This document shows positions 44,348 through 55,967 of a stretch of DNA of 64,000 bases, piece by piece; positions within the stretch are counted from its first letter, which is position 1; the number at the start of each line of letters is the position of its first letter. A program made the translations under genes and the position numbers. This DNA is from Platycnemis pennipes (taxonomy: Eukaryota; Arthropoda; Insecta; Odonata; Platycnemididae), in assembly GCA_933228895.1 (NCBI GenBank), contig OW121856.1, forward strand, positions 108,475,027 to 108,539,026. The letters run 5' to 3'. The notes beneath the pieces are model-generated. The model did not search any database and was not told the DNA's origin. It worked only from the letters and a program-made list of their open reading frames with translations.

Positions 44348-44410
44348 TGAGGGGTCTAAGGCTATCGCCTTGAAAAACGCCACGGGTATGTTACCAAATA
44401 CGGTGGTCCG
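44348..44410 (-). pseudogene. R2-like RT motif B fragment
   Basis: Minus strand reads HTRGVFQGDSLRPL, the R2-type form of RT motif B (RG..QGDSLSPL). It is the piece expected upstream of the motif C region at 43325. About 35 residues between them are lost. Confidence 0.6.
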
Positions 44411-44459
44411 TTTATGACCCCTTGTTATCATTATTATTATAGCTAGGTCACAGCAGAAA

Positions 44460-44525
44460 AAGTTTGACTGAGCGTGGATTCGATCCACGGACCTCCAGGT
44501 CACTGTACCACCAGTTAATATACTA
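44460..44525 (-). ncRNA. tRNA-like SINE head
   Basis: Inverse of 44476-44486 is GGATCGAATCC, a B box, within a short stem CGTGGATCGAATCCACG. A weak A-box region (TGGTGGTACAGTGACCTGG) precedes it. No full cloverleaf. Confidence 0.45.
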
Positions 44526-44957
44526 CTAATGTTACTCTTTCGAATATCCTTGGGTGCTGAGTAACGTTTCTCGAAGTATGTCTAAAAAACCCTATTGCGA
44601 CACTATGGGGCAATGGGGGCCTTTACTGGGGCCCGAAATTGCTCTTATGTACACGAAGTCGTTTGATGAAAAAACTAATATTCTAACCCGAGAAAAATGT
44701 TGAAAAAAAATTAAAATGAGCAAAAGGTGACGCCTACAGGACGAGCAGCGGATATCTACGTCACACATCTCCCCTTCTTGACTGTTTTTGGGAGCGAGGT
44801 CAAAGCGCATTGCACGTGCGATCCGGAGAACACATCACACACTGAACAAAAGAGTGCTGCTTATCCTAATGTTGCATGTCAATAGTGCATTATTGTTGAT
44901 CTTCACCCCCTGCCAAACACGATCGCGGTTGCTTGTAGGGTTTGCGTAGATGTAGAT
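44526..44957. mobile_element. MITE M fragment and LINE-B tail
   Basis: 44614-44800 is a diverged partial M copy (TGGGGGCCTTTACTGGGGCC, GGTGACGCCTACAGGA, CTCCCCTTCTTGACTG) lacking the right end. 44870-44957 is a LINE-B tail with hairpin and GCGTAGATGTAGATC. Confidence 0.6.
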
Positions 44958-45194
44958 CTATTTCCTCATAACGGTCTCCTAATTAAGGCCTCTTCATACC
45001 ACTGATTTCTAAATCCAAATATTTCGGATAAGTACTAATTTGTAGGGGTAATTTTTCGCATTCCTAGCTCAAGGTTCTCGATTTTCTTTACAGTTCCAAA
45101 GCGACCTAACATTCAATGCTAATACCTTAAATTACTTATGCCATTTCTGATCTTATCTATAAGGTAGTCCCGGACCGTACACCTGTTTGCGAAA

Positions 45195-45560
45195 CTATTT
45201 TAGCCTCAGAACATTTTACTCGAAGGGTTCCATCACGTCATGATAAGAAGAAAGGAGTGGAGTAGCTGCGACTCCTCGGGATAATAATGCGGTGGTTTCC
45301 CTTTGGCTTCCACATCCCAGTACTACAGCCGTGAAAGCAAATGTTACCACGCCTGTAGCGAAATGAATGTCGCTGTACCGACCACTGTGGTCTTCAAGTT
45401 CACTCGTATATAGAATACATGATGGGTTGCACAATGGATCCTAAGTAACGGCATCTTCACAGGTTCCGTATCATTTAAGGACCTACCTTTCCTGAGGATT
45501 GACTAATACCATATTGATCACATATCCAGGCTAATGCCTTCCCGAGGCCCATCCAAATCC
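45195..45560 (-). mobile_element. LINE-C 5' leader fragment
   Basis: Matches 9980-10170 closely: GGAGTAGCTGCGACTCCTCG, GGATAATAATGCGGTGGTTT, AATGTTACCACGCCTGTAG, CCGACCACTGTGGTC. It contains only leader sequence and no EN. So LINE-C copies here also break at the 5' side. Confidence 0.6.
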
Positions 45561-45588
45561 AACTTCCTGAAAAATCGATGGGGGACAA

Positions 45589-45665
45589 CATCTACATCTA
45601 CATAATACCCTGCAAGCCATCTTAAAGGTGTGTGGCAAAGGGGTGAATTCTCACCAAACATGCAC
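45589..45665 (-). mobile_element. LINE-A tail, minus strand
   Basis: 77 bp: CATCTACATCTACATAATAC, hairpin arms, GAATTCTCACCAAACATGCAC, ending directly at LINE-B RT sequence on the other strand. Confidence 0.8.
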
Positions 45666-47759
45666 TCACCTGAATACCATAAGGTATTTAGGTGTAACGA
45701 TCACTAAAGATTTATCGTGGGGAAGACACATCCGGGAAATATGCGGCCGAGCGAGGAGAAAGCTAGGATTTATAAAAAGAGTACCTGGGAAATGTGATGA
45801 GAAGACAAAAGAGCGATGCTATTTTTCACTAGTTAGGCCCCACCTTGAGTATGCAGTCAGTGTATGGGATCCTAATAAATTTCTCTCTCCGTTCAGAATG
45901 CTCTCTTTTCCCACGATATTTCAGTTTCTGGCGAACATAATACTCCAGTGGATGCTATATTTCTAGACTTCAAGAAAGCATTTGACAAGGTTTCTCATAG
46001 CAAACTAATTTTGAAATTAAAATCTTATGGGTTAGACAGTAACATTATATCATGGATTAATGATTTTCTGCATGATCGGGTTCAAAAGTTGTTTTAGACG
46101 GTGTTTCCTCACCGGCAATTAAAGTCACTTCGGGTGTCCCACAAGGTAGTGTGATAGGTCCACTCCTATTCCTTTTGTACATAAATGATATCCATAAGGT
46201 GGTAAAAAGTAAGCTTCGTCTATTTGCCGATGACGCAGTAGTGTACCGGGATATTCTATGCCCAAATGATAATGAATATAAATATTGACCTACTAGCAAT
46301 TGAAACTTGCTGTGATACATGGCAGTTAGAATCAAACTTTAAAAAATGTCTTGTAATGAACTTTTGGAAAAAGAATAGCTCTCCTCCTACCACTTACAAA
46401 ATAAGTAATAATGAATTAAAAAACGTGGAATCCATTAAATATCTTGGAATAAGACTGACACATGATCTTTCCTGGGGTAAACACATTCGTGAAATAATGG
46501 GTCAAGCGAATCGTAAAACTGGGATTCGTCAAAAGAGTACTGGGTAAATGTGACGATCATGTACGAGAAATCAGCTACTTTTCCCTTGTAAGACCTCATT
46601 TGGAATATGATGCCAGTGTATGGGATCCCTTCGAAATCGGTCTAAGTAAAGAACTTGAACGTGTGCAGCGAAGATCGGCAAGATTTGTAAAGGAACGGTA
46701 TAATAACCTTACTAGCGTAACCGGGCTATTAAATGAATTAAATTGGGAATCATTGTCAGATCGCAGGTTGAAATTTAGACTTAATCTCTTAAACAAATTC
46801 CAAGACCATATTTTCAGAGATGATGTTAAAAATATTTTGCGGACCCCAACTTACTATGGTAGACTGGACCATAATCATAAAATTAGAGAAATAGATTGCC
46901 GAACTGACAGATTCAAAATGTCCTTTTGTCCTCGTACTATTAGGGATATGAATAACGGTAAATATATCCAGTACGAGTGTAGTGATGGATAACATTGGTA
47001 GCTGCATGTTGGTACCTATAAGGACTTATAGCTAACCCAACTAACGGCATGTTTTTGCATGTATGTTTTGCTATTTTTATCTTTTTTCAAATAGCGTAGT
47101 TTTGAACAGTACCTATAAAAGTACTGATCCTTTTTTTATGCATGATATGTAGTGCATGTTTGGTGAGAGTTCACCCCCTGCCACACACCTTTACGGTGGC
47201 TTGCAGGGTATTATGTAGATGTAGATGTAGGTTTCACCAGAGAACTAGAGAGTGTGCAACGTAGAGCAGCTAGGTTCGTTAAAAGGTGTTATGATAGGAT
47301 GAGTAGTGTTTCAGAATTAATACAAGAATTAGGGTGGAATCATTATCAGAGCGTAGGTTAAAGTACAGATTAAATCTATCACAGAAATTTCAATCGGACA
47401 GCTTTACTAAAGATGTTAGGCACATATTAAATACAGCAGCGAAAAATGCTAGATTCGACCAGATAAATAAGATTAGAGAGATAGATTGTCGTACCTATAG
47501 ATTCAAAATGGCATTTTTCCCCCGTACTATAAGAGAACAGAATAGGCAGCATAGCAATGGGATAGGTAGGGGAAATATTTTAGAGTAGTCTGTAGTGCAT
47601 GATGCTTGTATTAACACCTTAAATACTATAGATGCTAACTAGATTAGTTGCATGAGACCCTATAGTTGCTTGTTTACATGCCGGTAGTTCATGCTTGGTG
47701 ATCTTCACCCCCTGCCACTCACCCTCGCGGTGGCTTGCAGGGTATCGCGTGGATGTAGA
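45666..47759 (+). mobile_element. LINE-B copy interrupted by LINE-A
   Basis: The left half, 45666-45883, encodes HLNTIRYLGVTITKDLSWGR, GFIKRVPGKCDEKTKERCYF and LEYAVSVWDPN. The right half resumes at about 47233 with FTRELESVQRRAARFVKRCY and SSVSELIQELGW, then LNLSQKFQSDSFTKDVRHIL and FFPRTIREQ, ending at hairpin 47708-47745 and GCGTGGATGTAG. The ORF reads across the insertion site (WDPN…FTRELES), so the intervening LINE-A is a later insertion. Confidence 0.85.
45884..47232 (+). mobile_element. LINE-A nested in LINE-B, RT motif A to tail
   Basis: The longest LINE-A RT stretch here. In shifting frames: SGEHNTPVDAIFLDFKKAFD (motif A, FLDFKKAFD), LILKLKSYGLDSN, ISWINDFL, VTSGVPQGSVIGPLLFLLYI (motif B), LRLFADDAVVYRDI (motif C, FADD), KYLGIRLTHDLSWGKHIRE, RVQRRSARFVKERYN and TDRFKMSFCPRTIRDM. 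Hairpin 47171-47205. At least four frameshifts, so dead. 5'-truncated within the RT domain. Confidence 0.85.
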
Positions 47760-48289
47760 AGTATCTTGGAACCGTTTATGAAGGAGAACGATGGACACCC
47801 CCCATTCCATTGAATTCTGAATCATCCATGCCCAGATGGCGCTGTATTGGCCGAGGCCATCGAAGTATTCCGAGATTTCGTCCCTCGCGCGCACTTCCCC
47901 CTCAATTGTTTTTCGTGAGCTTTGGGTGGCGCTGCCGGGTGCAGAGGCCGTTTATTTCTGCCCGCCACGTAATCAGGGCGGCGTTGAATGCAGTGGCCTC
48001 GCCACCAGCCGGCCTTGGGTTCGATATTTATAGAGGGCCCCTCCGAATGATGCACGGACTAAGGCGATCCGAGGGACTAACACGCAGAAAGGCCGGACGA
48101 AAGGAATCTCGGTGAATTGGGGCCGACGACGCGAGTGTGATATGTTGCAACGATCGTCCGGGATCCAGGGTGGAATGAAGTCAGGGTTTTCTTGTTTAGA
48201 AGGGATTGTGGGCAACCACGGCGGAAAAGAGAGCTGTGTAGGGTGGAAAGGCATTTTTTGTAGGGAGTCCGAATTATTTATTTATCAAA
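47760..48289. other. Unassigned, GC-rich in part
   Basis: 47830-48130 is GC-rich with mirror-image frames on both strands and no recognised family. Confidence 0.3.
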
Positions 48290-49520
48290 TATTCTAAAAC
48301 AGCCACAAATGGCCTTTTACATTGAATATGCAACAAATAAATATATTCATCAACAAAAACAAAAGTACCGATGAACAAAAGATCAACCTGATGACATAAG
48401 TTGTTTGATACGTCTGGTATAGGAGAGATGAGAGGTGGAGAGGTCAAGTGAGGGGTGGAAGTGGAAGAGAGAGAGAGAGGGGGTTGAAAAGTTTTTTAGA
48501 ATAGAATAGAAAACGTTCTTTATTGTTCTGGGACTATAAGTCCCACAGAACATCGAAAAAAAATATTACATGCCAAAAAGAAAAGAAAAGAAAAGAGATA
48601 AAGCGAATGTAGTCAAGGCAACAGCCGTACAATTGGATAATGGAGCAATATTACACATATAAATTAACAATAAATAATAAATACGAATGTAATGAATACA
48701 TCACCATTAATTGGTAAAGATTTATTGGTTAAACCATTAATTGGTCAAACCAATAATTACATAACCATTACAATACGAACCACGATATAATATTAAAGAA
48801 AACACTTTAAGGAAAAAGAAATTTAAGAAAGGCAGCATAAATAATGATTTAAATGACTTGAAGATAAAGCATTAAATGACAAGGAATATAAATTAATATG
48901 CACAATATCAAGAATTTCAGTTAGATAATACAACACAAGAAGATAGCACACAATAAAAGTAACAAAAGAAAACGATTTTGTGAAACCACATTTAAGCAGA
49001 GCAGTATAAATGTTCAATAATATTCCTATTAAACCTCACAATTGTAGGAGAGGTTCTTGCAGTGTCAGGCAAACAATTCCATAGTTTGCAAGAGGAGATG
49101 AGAAATGAGTGCTCGAATAGTCGAAGTTTTGAAGTTTCGGGAGCAGGTAGACAAGAGATCGCCGGGAGAGTGAAATACGGAATTTCGGTGGGTGTAGAAG
49201 ATCTACGGCTGCGGGTTTTGCGGCCAGGAATGAAAAGAGGGGGAGTGAAGGTCATTGGATCGGAAATCGCTGTTAATGGAGGAAATTTAAATCTTGGATT
49301 GTTTAAAACGGGTACACAAAGGGGATATTCCAAGTGAGGACAGAATATCGCCTTAGGGATGAGTTACGCAGGTGGGGAATACGGTGGCGGACAATAGAGG
49401 TGAAACATCCAAGGGGGCGCTCCACAAGTTTAAGATTGCTGGTAGAGGCAGTTGCCCAAATTAATGAGCAGTTTTTCACTGATGGGAAGTATGCAACCGG
49501 TAAAGATGGTTTTTAGCGCT
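48290..49520 (-). mobile_element. LINE-D fragment
   Basis: On the minus strand a 113-codon frame (49333-48992) has EIPYFTLP, SKLRLFEHSFLISSCKLWNC, LPDTARTSPTIVRF and NRNIIEHL. That is the …F.SSFLPRT.R.WN.LP…F…L ending of many LINE RT ORFs. Upstream to 49520 is further decayed ORF (RALKTIFTGCILPISEKLL). A low-complexity AT-rich 3' UTR (GAAAAGAAAAGAAAAGA, 48580-48600) follows to about 48520. Family distinct from LINE-A to LINE-C. Confidence 0.55.
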
Positions 49521-50300
49521 AGAGGTCTGTTATTTCAGTGAATCATTTTAGAGCGAACCATTCAGTTAGAGGGGAAAGGAAACACCTGACGGAAATACAT
49601 TCAATTTCTTAATATGAATATTAATATTTTCGAGGAATTCACGGAAGATTTCAAAGAAATGTAAATATTGTAGTTTGTCGGTGGGATTGATTGGCGAAAG
49701 CGAGCTCCTTTGGCAAGTGAAGGGTGTGATTTAAGGTGGCTGTTTCGGTAATCGTGAGTCGTTGAGAACTAGTGTTCATATAATTTCAATGGCACTAAAA
49801 ATTGCTTGGTGATGATTAAATTACACGACATTTTAACCGGATGCCTCAAATTTTCAAGTCATATTGAAACATTGCCCTTTTGAATTTAAATATTGACATG
49901 AAACATAACATAAAAGTTGACTTGATTCGGTTTCTAGGCAACCTGGATAGGCTGTCGCTCCTCCAGCAGAAGCTCTTTCTCCGTTCCCTGGCCTACCATT
50001 TTCCGGCACTGAGGTACAAACTGCAACAAATTATGATTTTGGTCCTCACCGTGCATTTCCTTATGGCGCGTAAATGCCTAACCTTGTGCGAAAATAATGT
50101 AACAAACCGGACTCCTCGTATCTATGAGAATTTTTCTTTAGCGATGAAGAAGTCGGCCTCTGATCAGTGACACTCAGAGACTTAAGAAATACCAAGTCAT
50201 TAAATGGAGCCATAACCGCCACTGGTGTTGTAAACCAATACCGCACGTACACTTTCACTATAAATGCGCATAAGCATTTCAGATTCATTACTTGTTACTA
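49521..50300. other. Unassigned
   Basis: No recognised gene or repeat. TTAAGGTGGCTGTTTCGG at 49733 partly resembles a TTAA family 1 terminus. Confidence 0.35.
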
Positions 50301-50795
50301 GCTGTATACCGCGGTATTATTCGTAAATTACCAATACCCCTGAAAATTAACGTACTAAACGGTAATTTTCAGAAAATTTCTTCCTCACGAAGAAACCATT
50401 GGAATGGGTAACATTAAAAATGAAGAAGCTAAAACGATTTTGTTTACATTGTGTCCATGATTAATTCCAATTAATTCAGAGTAAAATAACAAATGCACAT
50501 TGCGACGAGGTATGTCTTTGGAACTAAAATTTCTCATGGTGTGACAAAAGAGAGGCAAATTGCGTGTTGCTGCCAACTTCGTTTTAATTTTTTTAATGAG
50601 ATATAATGGATAAGCGTTGTGATATGTTTGATATAAGCGTCGAAATTGATATCTCAATGGTATTTGATTTCGTTTGGAGTCCTCTGATAAGGATTGTGCA
50701 GCTCAAAACTGAAAATTACGGTAATTTTCGGAAATTACCGTAATTTACCACGGTAATTTACCTCAATTGAAAATTACGGTAATTTACCCATTTCT
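50300..50795. repeat. AT-rich region bounded by GGTAATTTACC palindromes
   Basis: The right side, 50706-50792, repeats GAAAATTACGGTAATTTTC, GGTAATTTACC and TTACCGTAATTTACC. The left side has GTAAATTACCAATACCCCTG and AAACGGTAATTTTCAG (50325-50372), the inverse of the right end. It may be a DNA element (~490 bp) whose subterminal repeats are self-complementary. Confidence 0.5.
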
Positions 50796-51290
50796 AAGTG
50801 CAATGCGTCGGTCGAATGCGCCATGTGTGGGAGGGAGGTTCTCCCGAGTCCCATTCACCCCCTATCGAGGGTGACCGACGCTCCCGCGCGACGATTTGGC
50901 AACGCCGCCGAGAGAGTACTCGAGATCCCCCCCCCCGGGCCTCCGCGGCGGCTATAAGGGTCTCTCTCTCTCTCCTTGGGCAGGCCAAAGGGAAGAAGTA
51001 TTTCGGAAGCGTGAAGGAAGTGCTTAGGAACGCCAGAGACGCCATTCAAGCGCCCCTCCCCCCCCTGAGATGCAGGGCGAGCCCCTCGGTGACGAAACAG
51101 AAGCAGCGCCCACTAGTGCAGCGCTGTTTCCCTCCGATCGGATCCGTTTTTGGTTTCCATTCGACGAAGTCTTCTCCACAGCGAAATGTTTATCGATTTA
51201 TCGCTTCAACCCTCGTGATTGCCGAATGGCCGCTTGAGCAAGGACAAGAGGAGAACTCAATCTCCCCTCAAGACTCAAAATAAAAAGGAT
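50796..51290 (+). promoter_or_regulatory. GC-rich patch with candidate exon
   Basis: CpG-rich segment with a GGCTATAAGGG TATA-like word (50951) and a CTCTCTCTCTCTCCTTGGGCAG pyrimidine tract ending as a splice acceptor at 50985. After it an open frame reads AKGKKYFGSVKEVLRNARDA, then a lower-complexity stretch to a TAA at 51283. The peptide looks codon-biased but I know no family. It may be an exon, a promoter or chance. Confidence 0.3.
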
Positions 51291-51338
51291 TCAGGCATCC
51301 TGGACAATCGGACTGCGGCCACTTGTTTGGTCTTTGGG

Positions 51339-52076
51339 TTAAGGAGGTTGGCTCGCGACTGCTTGAGTCAAGTTGTCTGAGGAATCTTATTAATTTAAGT
51401 ACGAGCCTGCTAAGTGATCCTTGCTTCACAAAGAAAATTACCTAAGCTATTGAAAGTCATAAATATCACAAAAAATACGATGTAAAGTCGAAGGATTTAT
51501 TTTTTATGACAATTTTAATCAGCTCGATGATGGAGTCATTTCAGCATTTACTTTAAAGAAATAAATTCATGTACTAAATGAATTTACTAATGTATAACAC
51601 CAGAATATTACTATCAAACGTTATGTTATAATATGTTTCTGAAATATTCTTTAATGTCTCATTAGTAATGATATTATTCATACACCATACATTTTGGCTG
51701 GAGCTACCGCAGCGCCAATTGAAGACAACTAACGCATTTCGTCTGCTTTAAGCATAGAAATTGGTGGATTTAGCGAAAAATACGGTGGGTTGATGCCTTT
51801 TTTTTCGTGTCATTTTATTTTTTGTGAAATTACGCCTAAAATATCAGTTTTTTTTGCAAAAATGACTAGTCACTATGGTGTTTTTAAACGTTATATACAC
51901 ATGTGATGGCCATTCTCGCCGTTAATCGTATGTAATTTCAAATGCAATTTGTGGAACAAGGAGTATGGGTTGGTGTAATTATCTTTACTTAATTAGATAG
52001 AGGAACTTTAGTTCTATAAGTGCTGAAAATAGAACAAAAATGACATGACCTTCACTTTTCGGATCAACCGCCTTAA
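51339..52076. mobile_element. TTAA MITE family 2, copy 2
   Basis: Left TTAAGGAGGTTGGCTCGCG. Right, inverted, TTAAGGCGGTTGATCCG. TTAA at both edges. Collinear with 21112-21852. Non-coding. Confidence 0.85.
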
Positions 52077-52338
52077 GACGAATTACTCGGTCAATGAAAC
52101 TGCGCAAGTTGATGCCGATTCCGTTTGAGCAGTCGCCCGCGAATGTCCTGGACGTAGAAAATATAAAAGACACTGGCTTGACAGCTTTGCACGGTGGCGC
52201 AATCGTCGGATTTCAGCATTACAACATACGCAAGTAGCGACAGTACCGTCTATAGATTGCAATACATCAAAATCTGTCAAGTAGCTATTAATTGGATCTG
52301 AACGAGGTAATGCACAACCAAAACTTTTAAAATATTTT

Positions 52339-53264
52339 TATGGTGGCTCCACCGAATTATGAATGAGATGTCATTTTTGTGAAAATTTCAGGACACATTG
52401 GCAAAAAAATAATTTGGCCTTTCCATAATGTATTTCAAGAAAAAAGACTTTGAAAATCAGATATTTTATGCGTGGCTATACGGCAGAGCATGGCTCATGC
52501 AGTAAAATTTGCAGATTAATAATGTAAAGAGGAATGTCGTTTTGACGAAAAACTAACATAATGTGCGCCATTTTATGAACAATTTTGCATTGTAAAGAAG
52601 TGCTCGCCTTACCACACTTGTTTAATCAATATTAATAAATGCTTGCTCGAACAAAAGCATAGAAGTCTTAGTTACATAAAAGTGGCGCTACAGAATGTTG
52701 TTATCATTGGTAACGGTACTTGTGACGGAACGTGCTTACAAGCCTATTTACTAACTTAATTTAGGTATATACGTTACCAAGGTCCTTCTTATATTTTTAT
52801 GTAATTTAAATATTTCATTGGTTATTGATATGGTGTAATTAATACCAATGCTTCCAAATGGTAGCAGCGTCATTATTGCCAAAAAAATTCAAAAATACGA
52901 ATATTAATAAAATTCAAAACAAAGAGTTGTATTTGCAAGGGAATAGTTTAAAACTACGTGAGAAAATATTTAACCTATTTTACGTATTAGCGGGATTGAG
53001 CATGTAATCTCACTTTGTAAATGAAACGTGGCAACAACAGGTCAGTCATGTTCTGAAGTCAAAATGAGTTAAAAGTGGTTGTAAGAAATATAATGTAACT
53101 ACAACGCGCTATAAAATAGCATACTCATACAATTATTGTGTATGCGTTATCATCCCATAAATGATTTTCTATACAGGTGTTTTTCTGTGTCGGTATTCAT
53201 TCATCAAATAACATGGCTCTTTTACGGGATATTGAATCGCGGAGTCACGGTGGAACCTCCTTAA
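52339..53264. mobile_element. TTAA MITE family 1, copy 3
   Basis: Left edge degraded (TTATGGTGGCTCCACCG). Right CGGTGGAACCTCCTTAA intact. The body is collinear with the other two copies, with a deletion around 52400 that removes TTTTTGGCCCTTCTATCG. Confidence 0.8.
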
Positions 53265-54840
53265 GCCATATTCTCAACTAATTTCTGGATACCCTAGTCC
53301 AGTATACTCAAGCCATGTTTTGAACAGCCAACGCATGGCTTTGGGCCAAAGAAACCAGCTAGGGGCCTCTTCCTTTACGAAGGAAATTCATTCTTCCGCG
53401 TGATTAATCACCCGGATCGTGATTATTTGTTTGTTGCTACACACAGTATTGCTCCACTTAATGCACTACCGAAAGATTCAAAAGCATACGTGAACACCCG
53501 TCTCGATGGGGTAGTTTCCTTCATCAAAGAAAACAGAATTCATTACTTGCGATTCGTGCCCTGTACTAAAGATATTTATTTTACGCAAAAATTTTGGACT
53601 CAAAAATCCCAGTTAACAAGAGAATTTTAAGATCGTTTGAAAAAGCTCTGAAATGGCGGGGTGCGCTGCCTTCTTGCTGACGTAACAGGTATATGTGTAG
53701 TTTACGTTGCAAGGAATAGGAAAATTAGTCTCCTGAACTTACTATTGTATTTCAGGGCCCCTCAGCTCTAGTGAATATTTATTAGTATTAACCTGTAAAA
53801 ACTATCAAAGTTGGAAAAGTAATCTCAGTTAAACATGGTATTATTAGTCATTTTATAAGCTCAAGGACGTCCTGCTCGCTGTGTCTTCTGCTACGACGAA
53901 GCATGGCGTGAAGGTCGTGCGGCGATGGGCGAACTACATGATATGCTTGGGAAAGGAATAGTAACTGATTTTAAATGAATCAACTGCATAAGTAATATTA
54001 TATAAATTAATAAAAGTTAATCATAATAAATTAACAGAATAAATATGCATCCGATACTAGTTAATAAGCTTTAGCGGAGTGCAGCGTCTACTTGGAAACG
54101 TCCGCAGCATTACCTGGTGGCAGGTGGAGGAAATAGTTTGACGTCAAACGTAGGATTAACCGGCATGCAATAGTTTGCCGTCGCGTTTTCGCGCCATTCA
54201 TTTTTTTCACCTTTTAATTAACGAGGAAAAATACTTAACGTCATTTAAAAATCGAACGGATTAAAACACGTACTCCAGAGGTTATAAAATTCCGATCAAG
54301 ACAATGAAAAAATAATAGGAAACTATTAACTAAAAAACTATTACATTGTCAACAACCTATTCCAATCGCTAGAATGCCGATGGCAGTTCGCCAAATGTGC
54401 GCCACCTAGTGGAAAAAATGCGGAAATTGCGTGAATGCATGCATCGGATTAAACGGTATAATTTGTTCGCAGGCGTTCAATTTTTTTTCCTCGCATGTCT
54501 TCGCTTCGCAGGGCGCTCAATATTTCTTGCGCAAGTGTTCTTGCAGCGTCTTGAGCGTGCAGCATCGGATGACCGTGCGAAACGGCAGTTAAGAGATCGA
54601 GGGCCTCCTTAAAGCAGTTGAGGGGTGAGAGCTCCTCCTACTTCCGGTTTGCAACATCCCTGGTGCGGCATCGAGCTCACCGTTTCCACAGCAACGGAGT
54701 AAACAAGCCAGAAGCCCCGACTTGCTGCATCGCGAATCGACGGACGCGCACATTTCGAAATACCGTCTATCGCAGTCATTGCATTTCACGCGAATCACAT
54801 CACCTTAGGACAGCACACACCTTAATCTTTATTATGTCAC
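53265..54840. other. Unassigned
   Basis: 53400-53630 has a 76-codon frame (NHPDRDYLFVATHSIAPLNA, FIKENRIHYLRFV) of protein-like texture but no family I know, no splice context, and a weak start. The 54430-54800 stretch is GC-rich. GGCCTCCTTAA at 54602-54612 resembles a TTAA-element end. Nothing else recognised. Confidence 0.3.
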
Positions 54841-55967
54841 TAGGACTGCGCGATACCACGATATATCGTCGACGATATTCGATATGCACTTGATATCGGG
54901 GGTCCATATTTCGAAACGCGGTATCACTGTATGTCGATGTCCCGATTGTCGATATGTCGATATCCCGAATGACGATATCTCGCTATGTCAATATCCCGAT
55001 ATGTCGATATCCCGATATGACGATATCCCGATATGGCGATATCCTGATCCCGGTGTTTTTTTCTGTCACCCTTAATAATGTCTCTATTATGCGCAATTTC
55101 TCGGTAATGGTCGATCGGAGTGAAGTGCTATAAACGATCTCTCCCTTATAAAATATTACACTTCCTCAATCGTTAATTATATATTTTTAATTACTTAATT
55201 TGGTATTGTTATTAACTATAACTTTTTATCATAAAAATTTGGATGTAGGGATTCCATTCCCATGGTGCGATTTCATCACTGAGAACTCGAATTCAACCAG
55301 AAAAGTTCAAATTTGTTCATAAAATTATTGTTTTAAAACCATAATTTGGAATTTAAAATTTTTCACCGTTCTTCGACTAAGGGAAAATGGTTATATTTCA
55401 GCTCATATGGGCCGTATCAAAAAATTGAATAGAACCTCTATTATTTAAAATTATATGCTCTTCCGCGTATTTCGAAAGGAGATATCACGATATGTCGATG
55501 TCCCGATATGTCGATATACGATATCCCGAGGTGTCGATATCCCGATATGTTGATATGCCGATATGTCGATATCCCGATATGACATTATCTCGATAATACG
55601 ATATCCCGATATGACGATATCCTGATCCCGATGTTTTTTTCTGTCACCCTTAATAATGTCTCTATTTAGCGCAATTTCTCGGTAATGGTCGATCGGATTG
55701 AAGTGCTACAAACGGTTCGATCGCGACTTTTTATATGTAGATATCGACTTATAATATTGGGAATATTATATGTCGATATCCCGATATATCGATATCCCAA
55801 TGTTTCGATATCCTGATATGCCGATATCCCGATATGTCCATATCACGCAATTATCGGTTATGGTTTAATATTTCCTATTTATATCGCGAAACCGATATAT
55901 AGACGAATCCGCGATATCCGAATGATATCGTCGTGCGATATTCAAAACAGCATATCGCACAGCCCTA
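54841..55967. mobile_element. hAT-like element filled with CGATAT repeats
   Basis: Ends TAGGACTGCGCGATA and, inverted, TAGGGCTGTGCGATA. The interior is mostly tandem CCCGATATGTCGATAT-type repeats (period about 16) in two blocks (54930-55045, 55480-55860). A ~100-bp unique piece (GTCACCCTTAATAATGTCTC … CGGTAATGGTCGATCGGA) occurs twice, at about 55018 and 55613. No transposase. No clean 8-bp duplication, since the right flank is a truncated LINE-A. Confidence 0.75.

Noticed and set aside
53400..53630. 76-codon frame NHPDRDYLFVATHSI as a gene
   Set aside because: Protein-like texture but no start context, splice sites or known family; left as unassigned.
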